Part shown: positions 46,825-58,460 of the stretch, one piece after another
Numbering within the stretch: the stretch's first letter is position 1
Layout: every line of letters begins with the position of its first letter
Source of the DNA: Vicia villosa
Lineage: Eukaryota; Streptophyta; Magnoliopsida; Fabales; Fabaceae
Length of the DNA: 64,000 nucleotides
Assembly (NCBI RefSeq): GCF_029867415.1
Contig: NC_081183.1
Coordinates: forward strand, 60,772,336-60,836,335
Direction: 5' to 3'
Notes under the pieces: generated by a model
What the model saw: the letters and a program-made list of their open reading frames with translations, nothing else
The model's database searches: none
What the model was told of the DNA's origin: nothing
Program-made: the position numbers and the translations under genes

Positions 46825-48686
46825 CCCAAGATCCTTCACAAAACAACGGACACACTTCATTTTCACTTTTTCAGTTTCAAACTCTCTTCTCCTCCTCTCA
46901 TCTCTCATTCTAACAACCATCATAACAGAATCTTCAACAACCTCTAACCGTTTCCGATTGCCATAACCACCATCTTCCTCATCTTCATCACCTTCATCAT
47001 TCAAGCTTCTCAACCTTCGTCAATCTCCATAAAATCATCACCTCCATAACCGTTTCAATCATCATCATCATCACCTTCAACAACTCTCTCAATCATCATC
47101 AAGAACTTCCAGCTGCTTCAATACGCTGCTCATATTATCATCTTCATCAGCACCACAACTTCATCCCAGCTTGGAACAGGTCCCCATCGCATCAAAACCT
47201 TGAGTTTATTCCTCAAAACGGGATCAAGAATCTGAACAGGTAAGTGTTTCGAGTCTCTTGGCATGTTAGCGAAGGATGAATATATTGTATGCATGTAAGA
47301 TTTGTTCACGGTGTTATGCCATCGTTTGAAATATCTGTCTTTTGAATGTGGTTCAATTCGTGTGAGTTATTCAGTGTTTACGTGTTTGAATCGCGTGATT
47401 AAGTTCTACGTAGGCTGGGGATAACGTTGACGTTTAGATCTCACGTTTTAATGGAGGTTCATAAGGTTAGGGTTTTGAAAACACCTTCGGTTTCAGAAAT
47501 AGGAGAAGAATTAGGGAAAACTAGTGTCACATTTGGATTCAGCATGCGAAGACGAGTAGAAAGGTGTGAGCTTTTATCATTTCTGAAAAAATTTGTATAT
47601 CTCCGCCGTGTGTTGATCGGAGAAGACGACCGGAGGTGCCCCTCCGGCGTCTGTGTGTGTTTAGCTCGTTTCTGCCCCCAGGTGCTCACATGGCAAGACG
47701 ACATTAGTCCTCCTCCCATTTAATTGCTAGTCTTGTCTTATTCATATAATTGGGTGATGAAGTGGAACGTTGTGATTGGCTTAGGCATCTGTTTTTGTCA
47801 TGTAGTGAGTTAAGTAACCTGACCCAATTGACATAATGTTCACTCTTTTTCATGTTACGTTTAATCACATAATAATCACATGCAATGAGATAAATGCTGA
47901 TACAATAATAATAGTGGAATAAAATGGGAAGGAGAGTGAGCGTTGGGCCACGCGCTATGGGCCTTGCCTTTTTTTTTTCTTCTGAATCACACCCCTGAAT
48001 CACTAACGCCAACGCAGCCAGTTGTATTTGGGCCCTGAGCGCTTTGCTCTTACCACCCCCTGAATCAGGCCCAGCTTTGCTTGTAATTAATTTTAGTTCA
48101 TCTCCAAATTACTGATGCACCCCCTGGTAGTGTAGAGCTTTTATTTTAAATTTTTTGTTTTTCTTTAACTTTCAATTTATAATTCCTTTTGGTTCGAGCA
48201 CAAAAATTCATAAAAATTGTTTTTAGGTATTTTAGAGTATGTGAATAATTTTCATAATTTTTGTCGATTTTTGATTAATTGTTTTGATACTTTTTAATAA
48301 ATCTTTTTCTTTACAATATGTTTGAATTTCTTTGTTTTAACACCTCTTTGTAAATAATCCTTTAATAGACTTAGGAATTGATTTTTAGTCTTGATTTTTT
48401 TCCATAGATTTAATTGATGTATGTGTGTTTGTGAATGTCATTTACTTGTTGTAGTTCTCAACTTTATTCGCCGTATATTGATTTTCTTTCGCCTATTCCA
48501 TGTATAGTTTTTTTCCTTTTAATGAAGTATATAGTTCTTTCATTATTTTAATTCCCTTGTATAGACAACTTAGACTAGAATTTAGAAATAGTTCCCTTCT
48601 CATTTTCTTTTTCTTTTCAACCTTTAAAATACTTAATAAAATACCGACAAGGATCATACCGTTACTATATTTAATAGTAGGAAAGA

Positions 48687-48965
48687 AATGATTGGGGCGT
48701 AGGCCCCGATGTATGTTCTTTTCTACTTAGCGGAGAAGAAATGATTGAGGTGTGAAGCCTCAGTGTATTTCTTAACCGTTATTTAGAGAAACGATTGTGG
48801 CGTAGGCCTCGATGTGCATTCTCTAAATATTCACAAAAGAACTCCTTTTTGTATTTCCTTTACTTAGCGGAGAAGAAATGATTGAGGTGTGAGGCCTCGA
48901 TGTATTTCTTAACCGCTATTTAGAGAAACGATTGTGGCGTAGGCCTCGATGTGCGTTCTCTAAAT
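48687..48965 (+). repeat. Array of five palindromic units in the solo LTR
   Basis: Units of about 40 bp of the type AGAAATGATTGAGG, loop, CCTCGATGTATTTCT alternate with AGAGAAACGATTGTGG, loop, CCTCGATGTGCATTCTCT. The last four form a tandem duplication of about 155 bp (from 48728 and from 48863). Each unit could form a stem of about ten pairs with a GTGTGA or CGTAGG loop. Adjacent units keep compensating changes (GGGG with CCCC, GAGG with CCTC). Confidence 0.75.
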
Positions 48966-49778
48966 ATGCAAAACAAAACTCTTTTTGGTATGATCTAAGT
49001 CACAAAGTTAAGATCCCCATAAAAAACACCAATCAAAAACACATAAAACACTAATAAATGGTCAGATTTAACACAAAGTAAGGAAGTGATGCGAGACCTT
49101 GTAGTGGGTTTTGTCATCACGGAATTACCCTAAAAGACACAAACCAATCATTTCTTTTTCTTTTGCCTCGTTGGCACCTAAGGGCACCGTTATTTCCGCT
49201 CGATGCATCGTAGGCGATCCCTTATGCAAGAGCGCGAACGTTAACTCCGCCCAACTAAAAAACACAAAAACAAATAGAAAATCTTGAGCCGAGCTACGGT
49301 AACTCTGATTCCTGAAAAGGATACGTAGGCAGCGGGGTAGGGCCCGTGCGAGTACAATTCTTATTTTCCCTACATTCTGCATTCATTCGCATATACACAT
49401 AGACATAGTACACACCCTTTAGATAGAAACAAACATAGGTGGATACCATCGAGTACGATGGGCGTGAGGGGTGCTAATACCTTCCCCTTGCGTAACCGAC
49501 TCCCGTACCTTGATTCTCTGGTCGCAAGACCTTGTTCCTTTCTTTTGTTAGGTTTTCTGATATTCCTTTCCCTTATGGGATAAATATATTGGTGGCGACT
49601 CTGTTCATTTTTCGCGAGCGTGCGACACATGTATCGAAAGAGGATTCAGGCGGGAGGATTTGAAATTCGAAATATTCTGTATAACCCAACGAGGACAGAT
49701 GGCGCCCCAGGGATTCGAAACGCGTGCATGTGAGCAACGTGGCATTTTATTAGTGTAGGACTGTTAGGGTCGAATTAG

Positions 49779-49786
49779 TATAAATA
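49779..49786 (+). promoter_or_regulatory. TATA box of the Tat LTR
   Basis: TATAAATA in TTAGTATAAATAAGGG, about 540 bp before the LTR end. The strongest TATA in the piece. Confidence 0.65.
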
Positions 49787-50320
49787 AGGGTCTTAGTATC
49801 AGGATTCAGTGTGTTCATTTTGTACAAATCACTCACAAATTACTCAAGTATCAAGCGTTAAGAGAAAGAGTTCGCTGAGAAATGTACGTATGACACCACA
49901 CTTTTAATATGTTTGTATTTCTATTTACATAATCAAAGTGTCTTTAAATTTCCTTTACTTTTTCGCCTAGTCTTTCCTTTAATTCCAGTTTTTCTTTTCG
50001 ATAAGTTGTTACATTCCTGCACTTTTCATTTCTGAAATTTGCATTTCTTTTACATTTTCGTCCAAGTTTTACTTACGTTTATAACCAGTTTATGTTTCAG
50101 TTGTGTACTTTCTTTGTTAGTTTATTTCGCAAGTTATTTACACGTTCATACCATAACGAAGTTTTCGAAGCAAAAGACCAACGAATATGAACCAAATTAT
50201 CTTGAAAGGAAACTATTTGACTATGTCCTAGGATCAATCTAGTTGATCCTGCGAGTAACCAAAGTATATTTATAGTTTGGAGGACTAGCGGTTGTTTACC
50301 GAAAATCATCGTAAACAAAT

Positions 50321-50338
50321 TGGCACACCCAGTGGGAC
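50321..50338 (+). promoter_or_regulatory. Candidate primer-binding site of the Tat element
   Basis: TGGCACACCCAGTGGGAC, three bases after the LTR end GTAAACA. It starts with TGG as required for pairing to a tRNA CCA end. I could not assign the tRNA with certainty. Confidence 0.65.
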
Positions 50339-50401
50339 GGTGTCAAACAGTTTGTCATTAATTTATTGTTTGTTTTTGTCTAGAATATATCAAGACCTTG
50401 T

Positions 50402-53400
50402 ATGAACCTTAGGAACGGTAAATTAACCAACAGCGCACAACCGATTCCTAAACGAAGGTACAACAAGAAAATGGTCAATTCGACCAGTGGAAGGGGAAAT
50501 CAAGATCCAACTGCGCACAACCGATTCCTAAACGAAGTTACAACAAGAAAATGGTTAACTCGACCAGTGGAAGGGGAAATCAAGATCCCCCGCAAGGATC
50601 AGGAACAGTAGCAGCAAGTACTACAAATGTTTCAACTTCTATGTCAGAAGCACAGGAGATACCCGCTTCGACAGGGTCTGCGGCCATAATTAGTTCCTAG
50701 GCCATGCCCGAAAATACATCAGTACCGACAGGGACAATGCCAGTCTCTAGTTCGACTACCGTGCCTTACTTTACAGGCACAACAGAAATACCACATTTTG
50801 CGGCAAATTTCGCAAATCAACAACATACCCCAAGACCGTCATCATCATTCGAGGGTTGGAGACCTGGGAATCCTTATGGAATGTTGTTATCATATATGGC
50901 AGGATTACATGGTGCAGGACCTACATATACTCAACCTAGTACGGCGACATTTTCGCCTAACGTCGGTTCAGTAGGTCGAAGCGCACAGAATACAGGCCCA
51001 TCGGGCCAAATGCCTCTCTTAACTACCAATAGTCAAGCAGCATTTAGGCATGAGATGGATGCAAGTAACCACGATATGGTGGGTGTTCTTGCTAGAGAAA
51101 TGGGATCAATTTTTCTCCCTTGATCATGAACATTACCAGGACTAACTAGGATAATGTAGAAACATACCAAAAAATATCTTCACAAATATGTCGTATGGCA
51201 TATTTTTTTGGAGCCCCTCAAACATCTACTAGGCGAAGAAATAGCCAGTCTACCTATCGAGAAGGCGAACCAGTCTTAGAACCCGTTCAAGATGTAGTTC
51301 AGCCACCTATGCAGAGACCCGTCGAAAGAAACCAAGTGATAGATTTGGAAAATCAGAACCGAAGGACCAATACTGGTCAACAAGAAGTTCTCGAAGAACA
51401 ACCTAGGCTAGTTGTAGTTAATAGGGACGAACATCCAGATGAAGTATTACACAGGGTTAGGAGAGACAATATGGCGACGGAAAATAACCTAACCACCATG
51501 ATAGAAAGAATTATGGCCAATAATGGCCTTAATACTGGACTTCGACGTCCAAATTACACTTCCCATGTAGCGGAGTATATTCTGCAAACTGAATTACCAA
51601 GGGGTACCAAAGTACCCAAATTTACAAAATTTTCAGGGGATACTAGTGAATCGACTGTGGAACACATATCCAGATATTTGACAGAGGCTGGTGATTTAGC
51701 AGGCAACGAAAACTTGAGAATGAAATATTTCCCTAGTTCGCTAACAAAAAATGCTTTCACATGGTTTACCACCTTACCTCCAAATTCCATAGATGCTTTG
51801 GCACACTTGGAGAGGATGTTCCATGAACAATTCTATATGGGACAAACCAAGATAAGTTTGAAAGAGTTGGCTAGCATTAAGAGGAAATTCACGGAACCCA
51901 TAAATGACTACTTGAACAGGTTCCGTTTGCTGAAGTCAAGATGCTTCACAATTGTCCCAGAACATGAATTAGTCGAAATGCCTGCAGACAGTTTAGACTA
52001 TTCAATTAGAAAGAAATTGGATACTCAATATTTGAGGGATATGGCCCAACTGGCAGATAGGGTTCGACAAGTCGAACGATTAAAAGCTGAAAAGGCCAAA
52101 GCAAACAAGAATTACAAGAAGGAGAGAGTGGCATATATATTGAAGCTGAAGATGCTGAAGGCGAAACTTTCGAAGATTCATACAGTTTCAAAAAGGTCGA
52201 AATAGACTTAGCTGAATTAAAAGAAGCACCCCCTTACTCTTGTAAATTGCTCACCTCTTCGAATGGGAAAAATCCTGTCGAAAATGACAAGAGTGATAAA
52301 TTTCCAAAGAAAACTTACACTTTTGACGTCACTAAATGTGACGAAATTTTTGATTTATTAGTAAAAGATGGCCAGATGATAGTGCCTCCCAATTCCAAAA
52401 TTCCTCCATTGGAACAACGGAAGAAACGAGGTTTTTGCAAATATCATGGTTTTTTAGGCCATAAAACCTCGCAGTGCTTTCTTTTCAGGGATCTAATTCA
52501 AAATGCTATCAAGGATGGACGTTTAAAGTTCGCTGATAAAGGAAAGAACCACATGAAGGTCGATGTTGATCCCCTGAATGTCGCTGACACCAACTATGCT
52601 GAACCAGTCGACATCAATATGGTGGATGTGTCTGAAGCTGACATTGCAGAATGGGAGATGATTTCGACAGGAAAGCAGGCTACTGTGAGCCTAAGCAACA
52701 ATGTAATCTTCAATGCTGATGTTGAAGAATCATTTGAGTCAAAGACCACTGAAGGTCCTATGGAGAAAACTAGCGAGGCCACTGAAGACCTCAGGGTGAA
52801 GCTCCAACAGATAAGAATTTCTGAAGTTCCCCCAGCAGAGGTCAATATGGTGAACGTTGGACAACCTTTATCTGAAATCGAGGAACTAGAGAAGTGTCTG
52901 GTGAAAGAAAGAGAAAAAGGAAATTATGGAAATCCACGGGCAAATGAAAGCTTAAAAGAGTATCTCTGGAGGTGTCACGAGAAAAATGCTGGACGGATGC
53001 TAATGTGCCCAAGGTGCTCAATTATGCTGAATCAAAGGGTCCAGGCTAACTATGAGAGGGCCCAACGAAACAAAATGCAGGGGCATTGGAGGCAAGGGAA
53101 CCAGTTGCTGAAGGTTTACCCAAGGTCAGAAGAAAGCTTGGTGAGTTTCTTGGTTCGATGTCACAAGGCAAAGACAGAGATCATTATGTGTCCCAGATGT
53201 GGGGCAGTTTATGATAACCAGATGGCGGAATCATTCGAAAGGATATTATTCTCTATTGGTTGGGAGATTCAAGGACTCAGCCCTAACATGTATGTGTTCA
53301 ATAATCGAACACCATCAAGAAGGCCCGATAGCCCTTATCCCAAGGCTCGAAGGGTGACATTCAAACTTCCTATAGAAGTACCCATGGATAGATGGACACA

Positions 53401-53479
53401 AGCTGGTGCAGGGAATAACAAATGGCGAAGCTGGGACCAAGGTGGACGAACTGCAATGGCTTATAGAAAGCAGTTCTAG
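50402..53479 (+). pseudogene. Tat-element gag, frameshifted
   Basis: A Gag split over three frames. The start (50402) is disrupted by an 80-bp duplication. A Pro/Thr/Ser-rich N-terminal part follows (50704-51123). The main part (51195-52205) holds the retrotransposon gag capsid domain: AEYILQTELPRGTKVPKFTK, FTWFTTLPPNSIDALAHLER, MFHEQFYMGQTKISLKELAS, VEMPADSLDYSIRKKLDTQ. After another frame change, 52247-53479 contains a zinc-knuckle-like motif CKYHGFLGHKTSQCFLF and two further Cys pairs, MCPRCSIMLN and MCPRCGAVYD, each with a nearby RCHxK phrase. The CPRC repeat pair is unusual for Gag and may be a second metal-binding module. No full-length product is possible. Confidence 0.85.
50433..50592 (+). 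repeat. 80-bp tandem duplication at the start of Tat gag
   Basis: Two copies beginning GCGCACAACCGATTCC (50433 and 50513), with a handful of differences. Because 80 is not a multiple of three, it shifts the gag reading frame. Confidence 0.9.
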
Positions 53480-53544
53480 ACGTCAAATCGAGAGATGTAC
53501 AAGCTTGAGAATTACAAAGGAAGGAACCCAATGTCCAGATCTCA

Positions 53545-54606
53545 GTGGAGAAGACACTAGAGAATGAAGAAAGCCCAGAAAGAATGCAAGGCGAAGGATG
53601 TTGGAGAATCCAACAGCACCAAAGTCCCAATGCAGGGGGCAAAGTCAAGCAAACCTCTGGTGGAACGCAAATTTTCAGCTCTGAAAATGAGAAAGAAGAA
53701 GAAAAGATGCAGTATAGTCCTTGGAAAGAAGATGATAAGATGACTAATGATTTTGATTCAGACGGAGTGTCATCCATAAACTTCAACTGCAATATGGTGT
53801 CAGTTCTTCCTTACGAATTTTACCAAGAGACGGAAGTCGAAGACTGTGAGGAAGCTGACGCAGAAGAGATGGCGAAACACAGACCTGCGTGTTACTATGT
53901 GCTGAATAATGGGGTTGTTGAAGAGCAGAATGAATTCTTCAAAAGATCCGACCAAGGTATGAGGAATCATCTGAAACCCCTTTACATAAGAGCCAAAATT
54001 AAAAATATGGGCATTAACAAGGTCCTAGTTGATGGAGGGGCAGCAGTGAATCTAATGCCCCAATATATGCTGAAAAGGATTAGTATGTTCGACACCGACA
54101 TAAGGCCACGTAATATGGTCTTGTCCAACTACGAAGGAAAAGTAGGACATACTTTGGGAGTTATCCAAGTGAACCTAACTATGGGTTCAGTCACAAGGCC
54201 AACTATGTTCATGGTTATACCAGCAAAGGCAAATTATAACCTTTTGTTGGGAAGAGAATGGATCCATGGGGTAGTTGTCGTACCTTCGACAATGCATCAA
54301 AGGTTAACCATTTGGAGAGAAGATGGAATAGTTGAAAACATTGAAGGAGACCAAAGCTACTATATGGCTGAAGTGAATCAAGTCAACAAAACCAGTTTCG
54401 ACATAAATTTAGCCAACATAGGGCCATGCAATGCAGCAGAAGATATATACTCTCCAAATAAAAATGCTATGTATTATCTATCCTTACACCCAAATGGATT
54501 CCAGTGGAACAGAGAAATAATGGACGGTCTAGAAGAGACAGAACCCATTGTGGGATTACCAGGAATACGACCAACTGACTGGGACGAAGACGTTGATTAT
54601 GCCTGA
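53545..54606 (+). pseudogene. Tat-element aspartic protease
   Basis: Protease region with active site VDGGAAVNLMP (Asp at 54031-54033): Asp-Gly-Gly in place of Asp-Thr/Ser-Gly. The flap and C-terminal motifs AKANYNLLLGREWIHG and VPSTMHQRLTIW follow. I recall this variant triad from other Tat-lineage copies, so it need not be a lesion. The frame ends at 54606; the linker towards RT continues in another frame (54548-54886) and then stops, so it is separated from RT by a frameshift and a TAA. Confidence 0.82.
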
Positions 54607-54931
54607 GTCATCTTTCTTCGAAAAGATTTCGGCTTACATAGCCAAAAATAAAAGAAAAGCGGCTCTTGAAGCCGAACTATCAAACATAGCTGTTGAAGCC
54701 ACACAAAAAGAATCAGAAGTATCAGGCCCTGGGATACACTTTATCCCACAACCACCTGACGATACAATTCAGGACAAACAGGTTTCAAGCAAAGAAGCAA
54801 GCCAAAGATTAGACGCAGTATATGATGAAGAACCTTTGGGGTTTGAAAAAGATCCAATGGCACCAAATATAAAGATGTTAGCTTAAGACCCACTCGAAGA
54901 AGTAAATCTTGGAGACGATAATCAAAAAAGG

Positions 54932-56720
54932 GTGACATACATCAGCGCAAAGTTGGAGCCAGCCCTAAAGTCAAAGGTCATTGCATTATTAAAAGAAAAT
55001 AAAGATTGTTTCGCCTGGGACTATGATGAAATGCCTGGTTTAGGGAGGGACTTGGTCGAATTGAGGTTGCCCATAAAAGAAGGGAAGAAGCCAATCAAGC
55101 AAACTCCTAGAAGATTCGCACCAGAAATCCTCTCGAAGATTAAAGCAGAGGTCGAAAGACTTCTTCGTTGCAAATTCATTAGGACTACGAGGTATGTCGA
55201 ATGGATTGCTAATATTGTACCTGTTATTAAAAAGAATGGTTCTTTAAGGGTATGTATAGATTTTCGTGATCTAAATGCAGCAACCCCTAAAGACGAATAT
55301 CCTATGCCTGTGGCAGACATGCTAGTAGACTCAGCCGCAGGGTTCAAATATCTAAGTATGCTAGATGGATATTCAGGATACAATCAAATTTTCATTGCAG
55401 AAGAAGATGTGTCCAAAACAGCTTTTCGTTGTCCTGGGGCAATAGGCACCTACGAATGGGTTGTTATGCCTTTTGGTTTGAAAAATGCTGGGGCAACTTA
55501 TCAAAGAGCAATGAATTCTATATTTCACGATTTTATAGAAACATTCATGCATGTGTACATAGATGACATTGTTATAAAATCTGTTTCAGATGACAGTCAT
55601 CTTGATCATCTTAGCCAATCACTCGAAAGAATGAGAAAACATGGCTTGAAGATGAATCCCCTTAAGTGTGCTTTCTTTGTGCAGGCTGGAGATTTCCTAG
55701 GCTTCGTAGTCCACAAGAAAGGAATAGAAATTAATCAGAATAAAACGAAGGCTATTATGGAACCAAAGCCTCCATCCACGAAGAAAGAGTTGCAATCACT
55801 ATTGGGAAAGATAAATTTCTTAAGAAGATTTATCTCTAATTTAAGTGGGCGTACGCAAGCTTTTTCCCCCTTACTTCGACTGAAGCAAGGAAGGTTCGAA
55901 TGGCATGCTGAACATCAAGAAGCTTTTGAAAAGATCAAGCAATATTTGATGCCCCCACCCATCTTGTCCCCCCCCAAATGGGAAGAAGCATATGCGCCTT
56001 TATATCTCAGCTTCAGATAATACAATAGGTAGCATGCTAGCACAAGAAGATGACAATGGCATCGAAAGAGCCATTTATTATTTAAGTATAGTACTCAATG
56101 ATGCGGAAACTAGGTACAGTGCCATAGAAAAACTCTGCCTTTGTTTATATTTCTCTTGTATAAAACTCAAGTATTATATAAAGCCAGTTGATGTTTACGT
56201 TTCATCTCATTTCGATGTTATTAAACACATGCTATCCAAACCAATATTGCATAGTCGAATTGGCAAATGGGCTTTAGCCCTTACTGAATATTCATTAATC
56301 TTTCAACCTCTTAAGGCAATGAAGGGACAAATTGTATCAGATTTCATTGTGGATCATGCAGTGGTTGAAAACCCTCAGCAATATGTTGATTTGAAACCTT
56401 GGAAGCTATACTTCGATGGTTCAACACACAAAGAGGGGAGTGGAGTTGGTATCCTTTTAATTTCTCCTAATGGAATTCCAACAAAGCTCAAGTATAAAAT
56501 TGACGGCCCTCTATGTTCCAACAACGAAGCTGAGTACGAAGCACTAATTGCTGGACTTGAAGCCTTGTTGGAATTAGGGGCAACCAGAGTCGAAATTAAA
56601 GGAGACTCAGAATTAGTGATAAAGCAACTGACAAAAGAGTACAAATGTATCAAAGAGAACTTGATCATGTATTTTGTCATAGCAAATAGGTTGCTTAAAA
56701 ATTCGAATATGTGGATTTGA
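54932..56720 (+). pseudogene. Tat-element reverse transcriptase and two RNases H
   Basis: RT is intact in one frame from 54932: KQTPRRFAPEIL, VCIDFRDLNAATPKDEYPMP, YLSMLDGYSGYNQI and catalytic YIDD at residues 209-212 (about 55556). A frame change at about 56000, near a run of C residues at 55969-55975, leads into 55992-56720. That part carries RNase H (AIYYLSIVLNDAETRYSAIE) and then the archaeal-type RNase H: LYFDGSTHKEGSGVGILLIS, NNEAEYEALIAGLE, KGDSELVIKQ. A further frame change at about 56710 leads to the RNase H end and a linker (HVSRVNNQEANDLAQLAS, to 57142). The dual RNase H fixes the Tat lineage. Confidence 0.9.
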
Positions 56721-57084
56721 AACACGTCTCAAGAGTAAACAATCAAGAAGCAAATGATTTGGCACAGTTAGCCTCGGGATACAAAGTATCAAAGGAAAAA
56801 TTAGAAGAGTTGATCGAGGTAAGAGGAAAAGCAATGGCCACAAAATTGTCTCCAAGCGATCTAGAGAATTCACAATTAGGCTTCGCCAACGAAGAAGAAT
56901 TCGAAGTATTAAATATAGATTCTTTAGCAGATACAGATTGGAGGAGTCCAATTTTAAACTACTTGAAAGATCCTTCGACAGATACGGATAGAAAGGTAAA
57001 ATATAGAGCCTTATCATACTTCTTGATGGAAAATGAATTGTTCAAGAAGACCCTTGAGGGAGTCTTACTAAAATGCCTGGGCGA

Positions 57085-58200
57085 AGCCGAAGCTTACTTG
57101 GCACTCTCGAATGTGCATAGTGGGGCATGTGGTGCCCATTAAGCGGGACACAAAATAAAATGGCTTTTGTTTCGCTATGGAATGTATTGGCCCACTATGC
57201 TAAAAGATTGCATAGAGTTCGCCAAGGGTTGTCAGGAATGTTAGGAACACGCAAGTATTCAACATGCACCTGCAAACGAATTGAGTTCAATCATTAAACC
57301 ATGGCCTTTCAGAGGTTGGGCATTAGACTTAATTGGAGAAATCCGTCCCACATCATCCAAGGGCCAGAGATAATATTAGTAGGAATAGACTACTTCACAA
57401 AGTGGGTTGAAGCAATACCACTAGCCAATGTAGACCAAGAGACTGTGATTGAGTTTATTCAAAAACATATATTGTATAGATTTGGAATCCCAGAAAGCAT
57501 AACCACAAACCAGGGATCAGTGTTTACCGGTCGAAAGATGCAAGAGTTTGCGAAAGAAATGGGATTCAAGTTATTCACCTCTACACCTTATTATGCTCAA
57601 GCAAATGGACAAGTCGAAGCAGCCAATAAAGTGATAATTGGTCTGATAAAGAAACATGTAGGAAAGAAACCTAAGAATTGGCACAAGACTTTGGATCAAG
57701 CGCTGTGGGCTTGTCGAACATCTCCCAAAGAGGCTACCAATACTACACCATTCCAATTGACGTTTGGACATGATGCAGTACTTCCAGTCGAAATATACTT
57801 GCAATCAGTTAGGATTCAAAGACAAGAGGAAATTCCCCCAAATATATATTGGGAAATGATGATGAATGAATTAGTCGATTTGGACAAAGAAAGGCTTCGA
57901 GCATTGGAGATGATAAAAAGGAAAAAAGAAAGGGTATCAAGAGCATATAACAAAAAGGTGAAAGGTAAAGTGTTCATTAATAATGATTTAGTTTGGAAAG
58001 TTATTTTGCCTATAGATCGAAAGAACCAAGCTTTAGGCAAATGGTCTCCACACTAGGAAGGCCCTTTTCGAATTTTAAAGGTATTCTCAAATAATGCCTA
58101 TGAGATGAAGAATTGGTAGAAGATCGTAGGATTCTAAGAGTAAACGGAAAGTATCTGAAAAGATACAAGCCAGTCATGCATGAAGTAAAGATTGCAAAAA
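57085..58200 (+). pseudogene. Tat-element integrase
   Basis: The zinc-binding region is readable in pieces (NVHSGACGAH, stop, then YWPTMLKDCIEFAKGCQEC, stop). The core is open from about 57301: ILVGIDYFTKWVEAIPLANV, YRFGIPESITTNQGS, NGQVEAANKVIIG. In the second catalytic position the usual Asp of TTDQGS or TDNGS is Asn (57508-57510), which would abolish catalysis. The first Asp lies in a stretch shifted to another frame (about 57325). The open frame ends at a TAG at 58054; C-terminal motifs continue weakly to about 58200. Non-functional. Confidence 0.86.
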
Positions 58201-58460
58201 CGTAGATATTAAAATATGCGTCGTGGGCTGAAATGGCGAATGTTCGCCAAAATGGCAATCCTTAAACAATGTTGGTAACAGAAGGTAAACGAAGATTTGA
58301 AGAGAAAATATGCTTCATTACCACAAAATATGAGATACATACAAAATAGGTTGCAATATATGCATACCAAAAATTACAATAAGTACTACTAAGCAAAATA
58401 AGTACTAAATACTAAGGATAACAAGACAAAAGTAAAGACCCACGATGTCGTCAGCACCCT

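Larger units (their letters stand above)
45125..49627 (+). mobile_element. Solo LTR of an Ogre-like element (4.5 kb)
   Basis: The segment starts TGTCATACCCCAAATTTG and ends GCGAGCGTGCGACA, like the intact Ogre LTR (GCCCGCGACA), but the sequence between is mostly different, so it is another family. The flanks CACGT (45120-45124) and CATGT (49628-49632) form a 5-bp duplication with one C-to-T change at a CpG. There is no primer site or internal domain at the 3' end: the host Tat LTR resumes at once. A TATATAA lies at 46818. The conserved GGATACGTAGGCAGC (49319) and GGTGCTAATACCTTCCC (49467) blocks lie near the end, and TGGCGACTCT at 49593 copies the Ogre primer-site core. This is the product of LTR-LTR recombination. 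Confidence 0.85.
44851..50317 (+). repeat. 5' LTR of the Tat element, split by a solo LTR
   Basis: Pieces about 44851-45124 and 49633-50317 make an LTR near 960 bp. The start (TGTGACAGGGG) is approximate because the partner LTR is off-window. The end, GTAAACA at 50317, is fixed by the primer-like site that follows. The two pieces share the same TTCGAA-rich style and are collinear once the insertion is removed. Confidence 0.6.
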
